Below are positions 1-8,058 of a stretch of DNA of 64,000 nucleotides, one piece after another. The stretch is taken from contig NZ_PSZE01000015.1 of NCBI RefSeq assembly GCF_002933465.1, positions 82,125-146,124 on the forward strand, read 5' to 3'. Under the pieces are notes generated by a model. The model saw only the letters and a program-made list of their open reading frames with translations, was not told the DNA's origin and did no database searches. The position numbers and the translations under genes are program-made. The DNA comes from Nocardia nova (GTDB taxonomy: Bacteria; Actinomycetota; Actinomycetes; Mycobacteriales; Mycobacteriaceae). The first letter of the stretch is position 1. Each line of letters opens with the position of its first letter.

Positions 1-164
1 AGGCCGAACAGCTCCTGGTCGACGGCGCGGCCGACGCACTCATGTTCGGCCGCCAGCTCCTGCGCGAACCGCACTGGCCCTTCCGGGCGGCGGTCGAGCT
101 GAAGTCGGAGCTGCGCTGGCCCGGACCCTATCGTTCGGCCCGTTACCGGGGCAGCATCCCCTGA
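1..164 (+). CDS. C-terminal end of an NADH:flavin oxidoreductase (Old Yellow Enzyme family), cut by the window edge
   Basis: Only the last 53 codons lie in the window; the frame begins at base 3 and ends with TGA at 162-164. The piece reads DALMFGRQLLREPHWPFRAA and ends RYRGSIP. This is the pattern at the end of OYE/2,4-dienoyl-CoA reductase TIM barrels, where the FGR segment belongs to the FMN phosphate-binding region and is followed by an aromatic-proline stretch. These enzymes reduce activated C=C bonds with NAD(P)H. The next gene faces it tail to tail. The identification rests on a short C-terminal piece, so the subfamily cannot be told. Confidence 0.7.
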   Translation, partial: AEQLLVDGAADALMFGRQLLREPHWPFRAAVELKSELRWPGPYRSARYRGSIP

Positions 165-297
165 TTCCTGTCACATCCGCTGTGCGGCGGACTATTTCGG
201 AATGCGATCCGGGCTGTCACCGGGTTACCTGTCGAGCGACAACGCGAGCGGCGCGCCCATACACTCGGTCCAGGCACCCGGTGCGCGGGGCCCGCGC

Positions 298-1113
298 TCA
301 GAACTGGGTCACGCCCGCGTCGACGGCCAGTTCGTGGGCGGTGACGTACTTGCTCTCGTCGGAGGCCAGGTACAGCACCGCGTCGGCGACGTCCTCGGGT
401 TCGGTCGAGTCGACGGGCAGCAGGTTGGTGAACATCGCGCCGAGGCGGGGATTGTCCGCGATCGCAGCCCCGAGGACGGACTGGATGTCCCCTGACCCCA
501 TGGGCGTATTGACGCCGGTGGGGTGGACACTGTTCACGCGGATCCGGTGCTGAGCGAGTTCCGCGGCGAATGCCTTCGCCATCCCGCGCACCGCGAATTT
601 GCTCGTCGTGTAGTGCACCATGAACGGCTGCACCTTCAGCCCCGCGGCGGAACTGATCATGATGATGCTGCCGCCACCGGCGGTGACGAGATGAGAGGCG
701 CTCGCCATCACCGTGTTCCATACTCCGGTCACGTTGATGTCGATGGTGTTCGCGAAGACCTGCGGGCTGACCTGATCCCACGGGCGCGGGGTGCAGATCC
801 CCGCATTGGCCACCACGATATCGAGCCGGCCGAGGGTGGCGACCGCCTGCCCCACTACGGTGGTCAGCACCTCCAGGTCACGCACATCGGCCTCGGCGGT
901 GACGATCCGCCGGCCGAGCGCCTCCACCTGGCGTGCGGTCTCCTTCAGATCCTCCGGGGTGGCGGAGTCGTAGCCGACATCCGGCAGCGGGGCGCAGAGA
1001 TCGACCGCGATGATGTCCGCGCCTTCGCGCGCCATCCGCACCGCGTGGGCTCGGCCCTGGCCGCGAGCGGCGCCGGTGATGAATGCGACCTTTCCGTTCA
1101 ACCGTCCGGTCAT
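298..1113 (-). CDS. Mycofactocin-dependent type short-chain dehydrogenase (SDR)
   Basis: 271 residues, the usual size for this family. The nucleotide-binding motif TGAARGQGR (residues 13-21) with its Q-G-R ending, followed by AHAVRMAREGADIIAVD, is the signature of SDRs with a tightly held NAD that is recycled by the peptide-derived redox cofactor mycofactocin. The catalytic residues are visible: Ser154/155 in MISSAAG, and Tyr168 and Lys172 in YTTSK. Its ATG overlaps the stop of the upstream dehydrogenase gene by four bases (ATGA at 1110-1113), so the two are translationally coupled. The likely role is oxidation of an alcohol made in the same catabolic pathway. No mycofactocin biosynthesis genes are in this window. 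The family is clear; the substrate is unknown. Confidence 0.88.
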   Translation of the reverse strand: MTGRLNGKVAFITGAARGQGRAHAVRMAREGADIIAVDLCAPLPDVGYDSATPEDLKETARQVEALGRRIVTAEADVRDLEVLTTVVGQAVATLGRLDIVVANAGICTPRPWDQVSPQVFANTIDINVTGVWNTVMASASHLVTAGGGSIIMISSAAGLKVQPFMVHYTTSKFAVRGMAKAFAAELAQHRIRVNSVHPTGVNTPMGSGDIQSVLGAAIADNPRLGAMFTNLLPVDSTEPEDVADAVLYLASDESKYVTAHELAVDAGVTQF

Positions 1114-1952
1114 GACACTTCCTTTCCAATGGTCGGTGGCTCCTCGTCGATCAGACGCATCGGTCCGAGTTGAACGGCGGCCACCAGGGGAGCTATATCG
1201 ACATCGAGTTCGGCGGCGACCGCGCGCGCCGAGGCGACGTCCTTACGCAGATAGTGCGGCAGGAGTTCGCTGTAGGCCCGCGCGTCCAGCTCGGAGTCCG
1301 AGAGGTGTTGCGCCGCAGCGCTTCCCCCGCTGCTGACAGCCAGAGCCGCCAGCAGCGTGGACTCGGCGACTCCCAAACCGTCGGCGATCCGGATCGCGGT
1401 CAGCGTCAGCTGGGTGTGCGCGGCGAACAGCGCGTTGTTGATCAACTTCACCGACAGCGCACTACCGAGTGCGCCGGCGCGGATGATCCGATCGGCATAG
1501 GCGGACACGACCTCCTCGGCGATGTCGACGGCCTCGTCGTCGCCGCCGAGCAGGACCGTGAGCCGTCCGGCCCGGATCCCTTCCGCTGTGCCGCTGAATG
1601 GCGCCTCGACCACCGCGACCCCGCGGGGCCGGGCGATCGCGTCGAGGGCACGCAGCGCGTTCGGACTGCCGGTGGTGTGTGAGACGAAGACCGCGCCGGG
1701 CCGCATGGCCGCGACTATCGGGGTGGCGATCTCGGCTACCTGCTGGTCGTCGAACAAGCACGCGATGACAACATCGTTGCCCGCCAGGGCATCCGGCGAC
1801 TCGACCGGCACGCCACCGCGGTCGGCGAGCCGGTCACCGACCTCGCTGCGCCGGGCGTAGACGGCGGTAGGCAGCCGCGCGGCCAGCAGCCGTTCCACCA
1901 TCGGCTCACCGATCTTCCCGGCGCCGATGAACCCAATCCTTCTGGCACTCAA
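1110..1952 (-). CDS. 3-hydroxyisobutyrate dehydrogenase-like NAD(P)-dependent oxidoreductase
   Basis: 280 residues starting at a TTG codon at 1952. An open frame continues upstream, but the sequence before the TTG has no family similarity, while GAGG sits 8 bases before it and the Rossmann motif IGFIGAGKIGEPM begins at once after it. The protein has the N-terminal NAD(P) fold, the substrate-loop pattern GTAEGIRAGRLTVLLGG, and the conserved lysine in SVKLINNALF of the beta-hydroxyacid dehydrogenase family (3-hydroxyisobutyrate, tartronate semialdehyde and imine reductases). It lies between an aldehyde dehydrogenase and an SDR on the same strand, which suggests stepwise alcohol-aldehyde-acid chemistry. 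An imine-reductase-like role cannot be excluded. Confidence 0.85.
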   Translation of the reverse strand: MSARRIGFIGAGKIGEPMVERLLAARLPTAVYARRSEVGDRLADRGGVPVESPDALAGNDVVIACLFDDQQVAEIATPIVAAMRPGAVFVSHTTGSPNALRALDAIARPRGVAVVEAPFSGTAEGIRAGRLTVLLGGDDEAVDIAEEVVSAYADRIIRAGALGSALSVKLINNALFAAHTQLTLTAIRIADGLGVAESTLLAALAVSSGGSAAAQHLSDSELDARAYSELLPHYLRKDVASARAVAAELDVDIAPLVAAVQLGPMRLIDEEPPTIGKEVS

Positions 1953-1978
1953 CCTGTCTACCTCATCTCGCGGGCGGG

Positions 1979-3448
1979 CTAACCGGACGCGACGCCCCAC
2001 ACGATGGATTTGGTCTGCAGGAACTCGTCGAGTCCGGCCGCGCCCCATTCCCGGCCCAGTCCGCTCTGTTTGTAGCCACCGAACGCCGCATGCGGACTCA
2101 TCCCCCCGCCACCGCCGTTGACGGTGACGAATCCGGTCCGGATCCGCTGGGCGATCCGGTACGCCCGGATCGGGTCGTTGGCCCACACCCCGCCGGCGAG
2201 GCCGAACTCGCTGTCGTTGGCGATCCGGACGGCGTCGTCATCGTCGTCGAACGGGATGACCACACCGACCGGGCCGAAGAACTCCTGCTGCGCGATGGTC
2301 ATCGCGTTGTCCACGTCGACGAACAGCGTCGGCTCCACGAAGAAGCCCTTCTCCAGTCCCGCGGGCCGGCCGCCGCCGAAGGCGATGGTCGCGCCCTCCT
2401 CGACGCCGATACGGATGAGGTTTTCGACCTTGTCCCGCTGTGCCGCACTGCCGAGCGGGCCCATCACGGTGTCCGGATTCGCCGGATCACCGACCGTGAC
2501 GGCGGTCAGGGCGCCCTTGATCATCTCGACCAGTTCGTCCATCCGGGACCGGTGCACGAGGGTGCGGCTCAGCAGCGCGCAGCCCTGCCCGGCATGGACG
2601 ACGATGCCCATCAGAATGGACGGGAGCGCCTTGGCGAGGTCGGCGTCCTCGCAGATGATGTTCGCCGATTTGCCACCGAGCTCGAGTACGACCTTCTTCA
2701 TGGTGGGCGCGGCTTGCTCGTACACCTTGCGCCCCACCGCGTCCGAGCCGGTGAAGCTGACCAGATCCACCATCGGATTGGTGGTGAGTTCCAGGCCCGC
2801 GTCGATATCGCCGTGCACGATATTGAGCACACCCGGCGGAAGGCCCGCCTCCTCGCTGATCCCCGCGAGCACAAAGGCCTCCAGTGGGGTGGTCGGTGCC
2901 GGCTTGAGGACGGTGGTGCATCCCGCGGCCAGGGCCGGCGCGAGTTTCATGATGTTGAGGAAGAACGGGAAGTTGTAGGCCGAGATGAGCGCGGCCACAC
3001 CATACGGTTCCCGCTCGAGGACACCCTGCCCGATGCCGACACCGAAATCGGGGGCCAACGGCGTCTGCATCGGGAATGTCGGCATGACCCGTTCGGCCAT
3101 ATCGCGGAAATGCTGCAGCGGGATCGCGATCTGGAAGGTCTCCGCGCCGGCCCGGGTACCGCCGGTCTCCGCGATATTGAGCGCTACCAGTTCTTCGAAC
3201 CGCTTCTCCATCGCATCGGCCATGCGCAGCAGCACCGCGGCGCGTTCGCGCATCGACATACGGGGCCACGGGCCCTCGTCGAAGGCGCGGCGCGCAGCCG
3301 AAATCGCCCGCGCCACATCAGCTCTGGTGGCAACCGGCGCCCGGCCGATGACCTCCTCGGTGGCCGGGTTGATCACCGGCACGGTCTCGCCGGATTCGCC
3401 GGCGACCCACTGGCCATCGATATAGAGCTTCGAGTATTCCTTCAGCAT
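1979..3448 (-). CDS. Aldehyde dehydrogenase, NAD(P)-dependent
   Basis: 489 residues, full length for the ALDH superfamily. Key residues are visible: Asn159 in SAYNFPFF, the cofactor-binding KPAPTTP stretch, the general base Glu256 in ELGGKS, the nucleophile Cys290 in GQGCALLSR, and EFFGP near the C-terminus. It oxidises an aldehyde to a carboxylic acid in the cytoplasm. It is the first intact gene of a minus-strand run with the two downstream dehydrogenases; the gap to the next gene is 26 bp. A stub of an SDR gene lies directly upstream and overlaps its start by a few bases, so the current promoter may originally have served that SDR. Confidence 0.92.
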   Translation of the reverse strand: MLKEYSKLYIDGQWVAGESGETVPVINPATEEVIGRAPVATRADVARAISAARRAFDEGPWPRMSMRERAAVLLRMADAMEKRFEELVALNIAETGGTRAGAETFQIAIPLQHFRDMAERVMPTFPMQTPLAPDFGVGIGQGVLEREPYGVAALISAYNFPFFLNIMKLAPALAAGCTTVLKPAPTTPLEAFVLAGISEEAGLPPGVLNIVHGDIDAGLELTTNPMVDLVSFTGSDAVGRKVYEQAAPTMKKVVLELGGKSANIICEDADLAKALPSILMGIVVHAGQGCALLSRTLVHRSRMDELVEMIKGALTAVTVGDPANPDTVMGPLGSAAQRDKVENLIRIGVEEGATIAFGGGRPAGLEKGFFVEPTLFVDVDNAMTIAQQEFFGPVGVVIPFDDDDDAVRIANDSEFGLAGGVWANDPIRAYRIAQRIRTGFVTVNGGGGGMSPHAAFGGYKQSGLGREWGAAGLDEFLQTKSIVWGVASG

Positions 3449-3531
3449 GACGCTCTCCTAGGCGTGCGCGAACGGGTCTGCCCACGGGCCGCACCCGTCA
3501 CCGCCGCGACCTTTCTGTCGAGTTCTCCCAT
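3442..3531 (-). pseudogene. Truncated SDR gene start (mycofactocin-type), 29 codons left
   Basis: A good ribosome site (GGAGG) precedes ATG at 3531. The reading begins MGELDRKVAAVTGAARGQ, which is the exact N-terminal motif of the mycofactocin-type SDRs elsewhere in this window. It then diverges and stops at 3442-3444, inside the start of the aldehyde dehydrogenase gene. In another frame the following bases read DPFAHA and stop, which could be the tail of the original gene. I read it as an SDR gene that lost almost all of its body by deletion while keeping promoter and ribosome site. Its translation would now end over the aldehyde dehydrogenase start and could couple the two. Confidence 0.7.
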
Positions 3532-3759
3532 TGCCGTTCCTCCGGTCGATTGTGGCGATACGCCGACATCGGCCCGCTGCCATCGCAATATCCAGGGGTG
3601 CGTGAGTTGTGGAATCTGGGCGATATCCCACGCCCGGCATATCTCGTCACCATCGGGCGGCAAGTATTTAACTAGTATTACCATGTGGTCTATGTCACTG
3701 TAGAGCACGCGATGGAATTTGGGAACACGTCGCCGATATCGCAGGGAAACGAGGCCGTC
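3532..3759. promoter_or_regulatory. Divergent promoter region with CTAG-type motif
   Basis: This 228-bp gap separates the minus-strand dehydrogenase operon from the plus-strand GntR gene. It holds an AT-rich island in GC-rich DNA, with TTAACTAGTATTACC at 3668-3682. This resembles the ACCTAGT sites found in other intergenic regions of the window. A regulator bound here could act on both directions; the adjacent GntR protein is the natural candidate, by analogy with autoregulated FadR-type regulators. Confidence 0.5.
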
Positions 3760-4611
3760 ATGACCCCAGCCGAGACGCTGGCTAGAGTTGCCGGAATGAT
3801 GGGCGAGGAGCGGGAGACCAGGCGCGCCGGTCGCGTCGCCGACTCCGTGCGAGCCCCCAAGGTCGCGGAGGTGATCGCACAGCAGCTGCGCGGGCGCATC
3901 GTACGCGGCGATATCGCCCCCGGCGAGATGCTCCCTTCCGAAAAGGCCCTGATGGCGGACTTCGCCGTGTCGAGACCGACATTACGCGAGGCGTTCCGGA
4001 TCCTGGAGAGCGAAGGGCTGATTCAGGTCCTGGCCGGTTCCCGCGGGGGCCCACAGGCGCGGCTGCCCGATCTGAGCGTCGCGGCGCGTCAGATCGGGCT
4101 CTATCTGCAGACGCAGCGGACCACCCTGGCCGACGTCCTCGAAGCCCGCGCGGAGTTCGAGCCGATCTGCGCACGACTGCTCGCCCAGCGGTGCACCGCC
4201 GAGGGATTGGCCGCGCTGCAGTCCTGCGTCGACGCCCAGCGGGCGATGCTCGACCGCGATATCGAGTCCGAGGCGCAATTCGCCGAGTGGGTCATGCTCA
4301 CCGCCGAATTCCACGACCTCATCGCCCTGCACTGCGGTAACCGGACGCTGGCCGCACAAGCGATGGCCCTGCGCGACGTCCTGGCTTTCCACCGGCGAGT
4401 GGGTTTGGAACGGCGCCGGACCCACGGCGGCGAACCGAGCACCCCGAGCTTCGTCCCGCCCACCGTGGACGACTACGAGACGCTGTTGACCCTCGTGCGC
4501 GCCCATGACGCCGAGGGCGCCGAACAGCATTGGCACCGGCACCTCTCCCGAGCCGCCGAACTGATGTTCGAAACCCGGGACCGGAACGAGGCCATCTGCC
4601 TGTTCGGCTGA
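3760..4611 (+). CDS. FadR-subfamily GntR transcriptional regulator
   Basis: 283 residues from ATG 3760, chosen because GAGG lies 5 bases before it; an earlier in-frame ATG (3712) lacks this. The N-terminal winged helix has the typical VIAQQLRGRIVRGDI and SRPTLREAFRILESEGLI motifs at about residues 35-90. The C-terminal FCD domain shows a metal-ligand pattern (FHDLIALHCGN). GntR/FadR regulators usually bind an acyl-CoA or organic acid and leave their operator. It sits between a divergent dehydrogenase operon and the downstream amidohydrolase/aldolase set and probably controls one or both. A broken relative lies at about 18.0 kb. Confidence 0.9.
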   Translation: MTPAETLARVAGMMGEERETRRAGRVADSVRAPKVAEVIAQQLRGRIVRGDIAPGEMLPSEKALMADFAVSRPTLREAFRILESEGLIQVLAGSRGGPQARLPDLSVAARQIGLYLQTQRTTLADVLEARAEFEPICARLLAQRCTAEGLAALQSCVDAQRAMLDRDIESEAQFAEWVMLTAEFHDLIALHCGNRTLAAQAMALRDVLAFHRRVGLERRRTHGGEPSTPSFVPPTVDDYETLLTLVRAHDAEGAEQHWHRHLSRAAELMFETRDRNEAICLFG

Positions 4612-4883
4612 TCACGCTCGCGAACCGGCCCCACAGTCGACGCCGCGGCGTCGAACCCGACAGCACCCGGCCCCTCGGACGCGCTCCGTCGCATTCCCGC
4701 AATTCCGCCGCCGCCATCCACGAGCACGCCTACCAGGCATTTTGCCGACAATCGGTCAACCTCGCTCACATTCACCCGAAGAAGGCAGTGACGTGCGCAA
4801 CACGAACGTGCTATCGTCATCGCCAACATATCTTAATAAGTTCAACCGTTTGCCGATGGCCCCGAACTCACCGGAGCGTTCCC
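4612..4883 (+). promoter_or_regulatory. Intergenic region upstream of the amidohydrolase operon
   Basis: No gene is supported here. The last 70 bases hold an AT-rich stretch with CATATCTTAATAAGTTCAAC at about 4828-4847, a plausible promoter or operator for the plus-strand operon that follows. The long open frame across it (from 4530) overlaps the GntR gene end and has no family similarity before residue MPLQDH at 4884. Confidence 0.35.
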
Positions 4884-6074
4884 ATGCCACTTCAAGATCA
4901 CATGCAATTGATCTCCACCGACGACCACCTGATCGAGCACCCGAAGCTCTGGACCGACCGGCTGCCCGCCAAGTTCCACGAGCACGGACCGCGCATCGTG
5001 GAGAAAGAACTGCCCCGGGCCATTCACGTCGGCGACGACAACAAGGCGATCGGCGACACCGGCACTCGCCTGGCCCAGGTCTGGCAGTACGAGGGGCGCA
5101 TCTACCCCTACATCGGCCTCAACGCCGTCGCCGGGAAGAAGCCGGAAGAATACGGCGTCGAGCCCACCCGCTACTCCGATATGCTGCCCGGCTGCTACGA
5201 CCCCAAGGCTCGCATCGCCGATATGGACATCGACGGCGTGCACGCGGCGCTGTCGTTCCCCTCGTTCCCCCGCTTCGCCGGCACGGTCTTCCTCGAGGGC
5301 GAAGACCGCGAGCTCGCCTTGCTGTCGGTGCAAGCCTGGAACGACTACATCCTCGACGAATGGTGCCCCACCGCGCCGGACCGCCTGATTCCCATGGTGA
5401 TCCTGCCGCTGTGGTCGGTCGAAGCGTCGGTCCGCGAGATCTACCGCACGGCCGCCAAAGGCTCCAAAGCCATTTCGTTCCCGGAGAATCCGGTTCCGTT
5501 GGGGCTGCCGTCCTTCCACACCGACCACTGGGATCCCGTCTTCGCCGCGGCGGCGGAAACCGGGCAGCCACTGTGCGTGCACTTCGGCACTTCCGGCAAG
5601 GCGCCGGTCACCGCGCCGGAAGCCCCTATGGCCGTGATGATTTCACTGTTCGGCACCAACTCCATGTCCGCATGCGCCGACCTGCTGTTCTCGCCGGTGT
5701 TCCACAAGCACCCCGATCTGAAGTTCGCCCTGTCGGAGGGCGGCATCGGCTGGGTGCCCTACATGCTCGAACGGATGGATCTGACCTGGGAGAAGCACCG
5801 CTACTACCAGAACATCGACAAGACCGTGCGCCCCTCGGAACTGTTCGCCCGCCACATCTTCGGCTGTTTCATCGACGACCAGTTCGGCGTCGACCAGCGC
5901 CACATGGTCGGCATCGACAACATCACCTGGGAATGCGACTACCCGCATTCGGACTCCAACTGGCCCAACAGCCGAAAGGTCGTCCACGACATGATGATCG
6001 ACGTGCCCGACGAGGAAGTGCACAAGATGGTCGAGCTCAACGCCCGTAAGCTGTTCAACTTCCCGCGCGGCTGA
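4884..6074 (+). CDS. Amidohydrolase-family metal-dependent hydrolase (ACMSD-like)
   Basis: 396 residues from ATG 4884, with GGAG about 10 bases upstream. It starts LISTDDHLIEHP, which gives the first metal-ligand region of the amidohydrolase-2 (ACMSD-like) barrel, in a D-x-H form. Later the protein shows the His in QPLCVHFGTS and the catalytic Asp region TWECDYPHSDSNWP. Such enzymes hydrolyse or decarboxylate ring-cleavage products, and relatives are common beside steroid and terpene catabolism genes in mycobacteria and rhodococci. It leads a tight plus-strand run (small protein, aldolase, CoA-transferase), so it probably acts on an intermediate of the same pathway. The exact reaction is unknown. 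Confidence 0.85.
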   Translation: MPLQDHMQLISTDDHLIEHPKLWTDRLPAKFHEHGPRIVEKELPRAIHVGDDNKAIGDTGTRLAQVWQYEGRIYPYIGLNAVAGKKPEEYGVEPTRYSDMLPGCYDPKARIADMDIDGVHAALSFPSFPRFAGTVFLEGEDRELALLSVQAWNDYILDEWCPTAPDRLIPMVILPLWSVEASVREIYRTAAKGSKAISFPENPVPLGLPSFHTDHWDPVFAAAAETGQPLCVHFGTSGKAPVTAPEAPMAVMISLFGTNSMSACADLLFSPVFHKHPDLKFALSEGGIGWVPYMLERMDLTWEKHRYYQNIDKTVRPSELFARHIFGCFIDDQFGVDQRHMVGIDNITWECDYPHSDSNWPNSRKVVHDMMIDVPDEEVHKMVELNARKLFNFPRG

Positions 6075-6088
6075 GCCGAGGCACCGGT

Positions 6089-6325
6089 ATGGAAGAGCCG
6101 ATCGAACAGCTCCCCCAGGACGACTGGGTGGACCAGGACCTGCTGACCAAGGATCTCGCGCGGTCACTTCTCGACGACGAGATCGCCGCTGAACGCGACC
6201 GCCTCGCGCGAATCGACCGCGGCGAGAATCCCGCCGACGCCATCGCATCCCGAGCCGACCTCCAGCGCCGGCTCGACGCTATGGTGGCCGCGCGTGACCG
6301 GCTGCGAAGTTCCGGCCAACCCTGA
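6089..6325 (+). CDS. Small charged helical protein, unknown function
   Basis: 78 residues, starting 14 bp after the amidohydrolase stop and ending 37 bp before the next start, on the same strand. The composition is rich in Asp, Glu, Arg and Leu (for example LTKDLARSLLDDEIAAERDR), which predicts long amphipathic helices and possibly a short coiled coil. There are no cysteines, no membrane segment and no signal peptide. Its position inside an otherwise tight enzyme operon suggests an accessory subunit or stability partner of the neighbouring enzymes. I do not recognise a family. Confidence 0.6.
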   Translation: MEEPIEQLPQDDWVDQDLLTKDLARSLLDDEIAAERDRLARIDRGENPADAIASRADLQRRLDAMVAARDRLRSSGQP

Positions 6326-6362
6326 CCGCCCTCAGCACACCTCTCACACAGGAGCACCATCC

Positions 6363-8021
6363 GTGACCATCACCGCCGCCCGGCGCCCACTGCCCCAGCC
6401 CACCTTGGCCAGTGCCGAGTTCTGGGCATCGGGCGCCGACGGCGCGCTGCGCATCGGGCACTGCCGCACATGTGCGCGGTGGACGCATCCGCAGCGCGCG
6501 ATCTGCCCGCACTGCCGTGGCCGCGACATCGGCATGGAACCCGTGTCCGGCCGCGCCACGGTGGTCGGCTTCACCGTGAACAGCCAGCAGTGGCTGCCCG
6601 CACTGCCGCCGCCGTATGTGGTGGCAATCGTCGCGCTGCAGGAGGATTCGGCGGTCCGGCTGACGACCAATATCGTCGGCTGCGATCCCGCCGAGGTGCG
6701 GGTAGGCATGCGAGTGCGGGTCCGGTTCGAGCAGGCGGCCGAGGATGTCTGGCTGCCGCTGTTCGAGCCCGACCCCGAGGCACCCGACGAACCCGGTCCG
6801 ATACCCGAGCCGGAAGACTATCGGTCCAGGCTGCGCCCGATGGCCTCGGCCGACAAGTTCGAGGACAAGGTGGCGATCACCGGTGTGGGGCAGTCCCGGA
6901 TCGGGAGGCGGCTGATGGTCGATCCGCTGTCGCTGACCGTCGACGCCTGCCTGTCGGCCGTGGCCGACGCGGGCCTGACCCTCGACGACATCGACGGCCT
7001 GTCCACCTATCCCGGTGCGGCGATGGGCGGCATGTCCGAGGGCGGCATCATGCCGGTCGAGGAAGCCCTGCGAATCCGGCCCACCTGGGTCAACGGCGGC
7101 GGTGACCTCCCCGGGCAGAACGGCTCCATCATCGCGGCCATGCTCGCGGTGGCGTCGGGACTGTGCCGGCATGTGTTGTGTTTCCGCACCGTGTGGGAGT
7201 CCAGCCATCAGGCACTGCAGCGCGAGGGACGCTGGCACGACGGGGCGGGCCGGGCTACGGGCATGATGGAGTGGCGGTTGCCGTTCGGGGCGATGTCGGC
7301 CGCCAACTGGATCGCCTGCCAGGCCTCGCACTACTTCCACCGCTATGGTGGCGACCGCGAGGTGCTCGGGCGGATCGCGGTGGGTGCCCGCACCAACGCG
7401 GGACTCAATCCCGACGCGGTGTACCGGGATCCGATCACCCTCGACGACTATCTGTCGGCGCGGATGGTGTCGAGCCCGTTCGGACTCTACGACTGCGACG
7501 TCCCGGTCGACGGGGCCATCGCGGTGATCGTCTCCGCCGCCGACACCGCCGCCGATCTTGCCAAACCGCCGGTGTTCGTCGAGGCAGTCGGCACCCAGAT
7601 CATGGAGACCCTGTCCTGGGACCAGGGCACGCTCACCCACCTGCCGCAGTCGCTCGGACCCGCCGCGCACCTGTGGAGCCGCACCGACCTGCGGCCCGAG
7701 AACGTCGATGTGGCACTGCTCTACGACGGCTTCACCTTCAACGCCCTGTCCTGGCTCGAGGCCCTCGGCTTCTGCGAATTCGGGGGCGCACGCGAGTTCA
7801 TCGGCGACGGCAGCGCCATCGCGCTGGGCGGACGACTGCCGCTCAACCCGCACGGCGGGCAGCTGTCCGCCGGTCGCACACACGGCTACGGATTCTTCCG
7901 AGAGGCGGTGCTACAGCTGCGTGGAGAAGCGCAAGGCCGCCAGGTCGCCGATGCGAAGGTCGCGGTCGTCACCGCGGGCGGCGGCGTCCCTTCCGGCGCA
8001 ATCCTGTTGCGCAACAGTTGA
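6363..8021 (+). CDS. DUF35/OB-fold zinc-ribbon fused to a thiolase-like (Ltp2-type) domain; probable acyl-CoA retro-aldolase
   Basis: 552 residues from GTG 6363, with AGGAG 8 bases upstream. Residues about 15-150 form a DUF35 domain with a zinc ribbon (Cys34, Cys37, Cys48, Cys51) and an OB fold. After a linker, residues about 170-552 form an SCP2-thiolase/Ltp domain (VAITGVGQSRIGRR onwards), with Tyr454 in YDGFTF and the His motif HGGQLSAGRTHG (His497, His507). A thiolase-type nucleophilic cysteine is not obvious, which fits the Ltp2 aldolase group. In sterol side-chain degradation, Ltp2 needs the DUF35 domain of ChsH2 for retro-aldol cleavage of a beta-hydroxyacyl-CoA. Here both parts are one polypeptide. 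The substrate is inferred, not seen. Confidence 0.85.
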   Translation: MTITAARRPLPQPTLASAEFWASGADGALRIGHCRTCARWTHPQRAICPHCRGRDIGMEPVSGRATVVGFTVNSQQWLPALPPPYVVAIVALQEDSAVRLTTNIVGCDPAEVRVGMRVRVRFEQAAEDVWLPLFEPDPEAPDEPGPIPEPEDYRSRLRPMASADKFEDKVAITGVGQSRIGRRLMVDPLSLTVDACLSAVADAGLTLDDIDGLSTYPGAAMGGMSEGGIMPVEEALRIRPTWVNGGGDLPGQNGSIIAAMLAVASGLCRHVLCFRTVWESSHQALQREGRWHDGAGRATGMMEWRLPFGAMSAANWIACQASHYFHRYGGDREVLGRIAVGARTNAGLNPDAVYRDPITLDDYLSARMVSSPFGLYDCDVPVDGAIAVIVSAADTAADLAKPPVFVEAVGTQIMETLSWDQGTLTHLPQSLGPAAHLWSRTDLRPENVDVALLYDGFTFNALSWLEALGFCEFGGAREFIGDGSAIALGGRLPLNPHGGQLSAGRTHGYGFFREAVLQLRGEAQGRQVADAKVAVVTAGGGVPSGAILLRNS

Positions 8022-8058
8022 TTTCATTTCTACAGCACCATTCTGCAAGGAGCTTGCG

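Noticed and set aside
283..297. GC-rich palindrome GCGCGGGGCCCGCGC between the first two genes
   Set aside because: The centre leaves a one-base loop, so it cannot fold as a normal terminator hairpin; it may be chance in GC-rich DNA.
2090..3703. Long plus-strand open frame of 537 codons
   Set aside because: It lies fully opposite the aldehyde dehydrogenase and is rich in Arg, Gly, His and Asp, the usual shadow of a GC-rich gene on the other strand.
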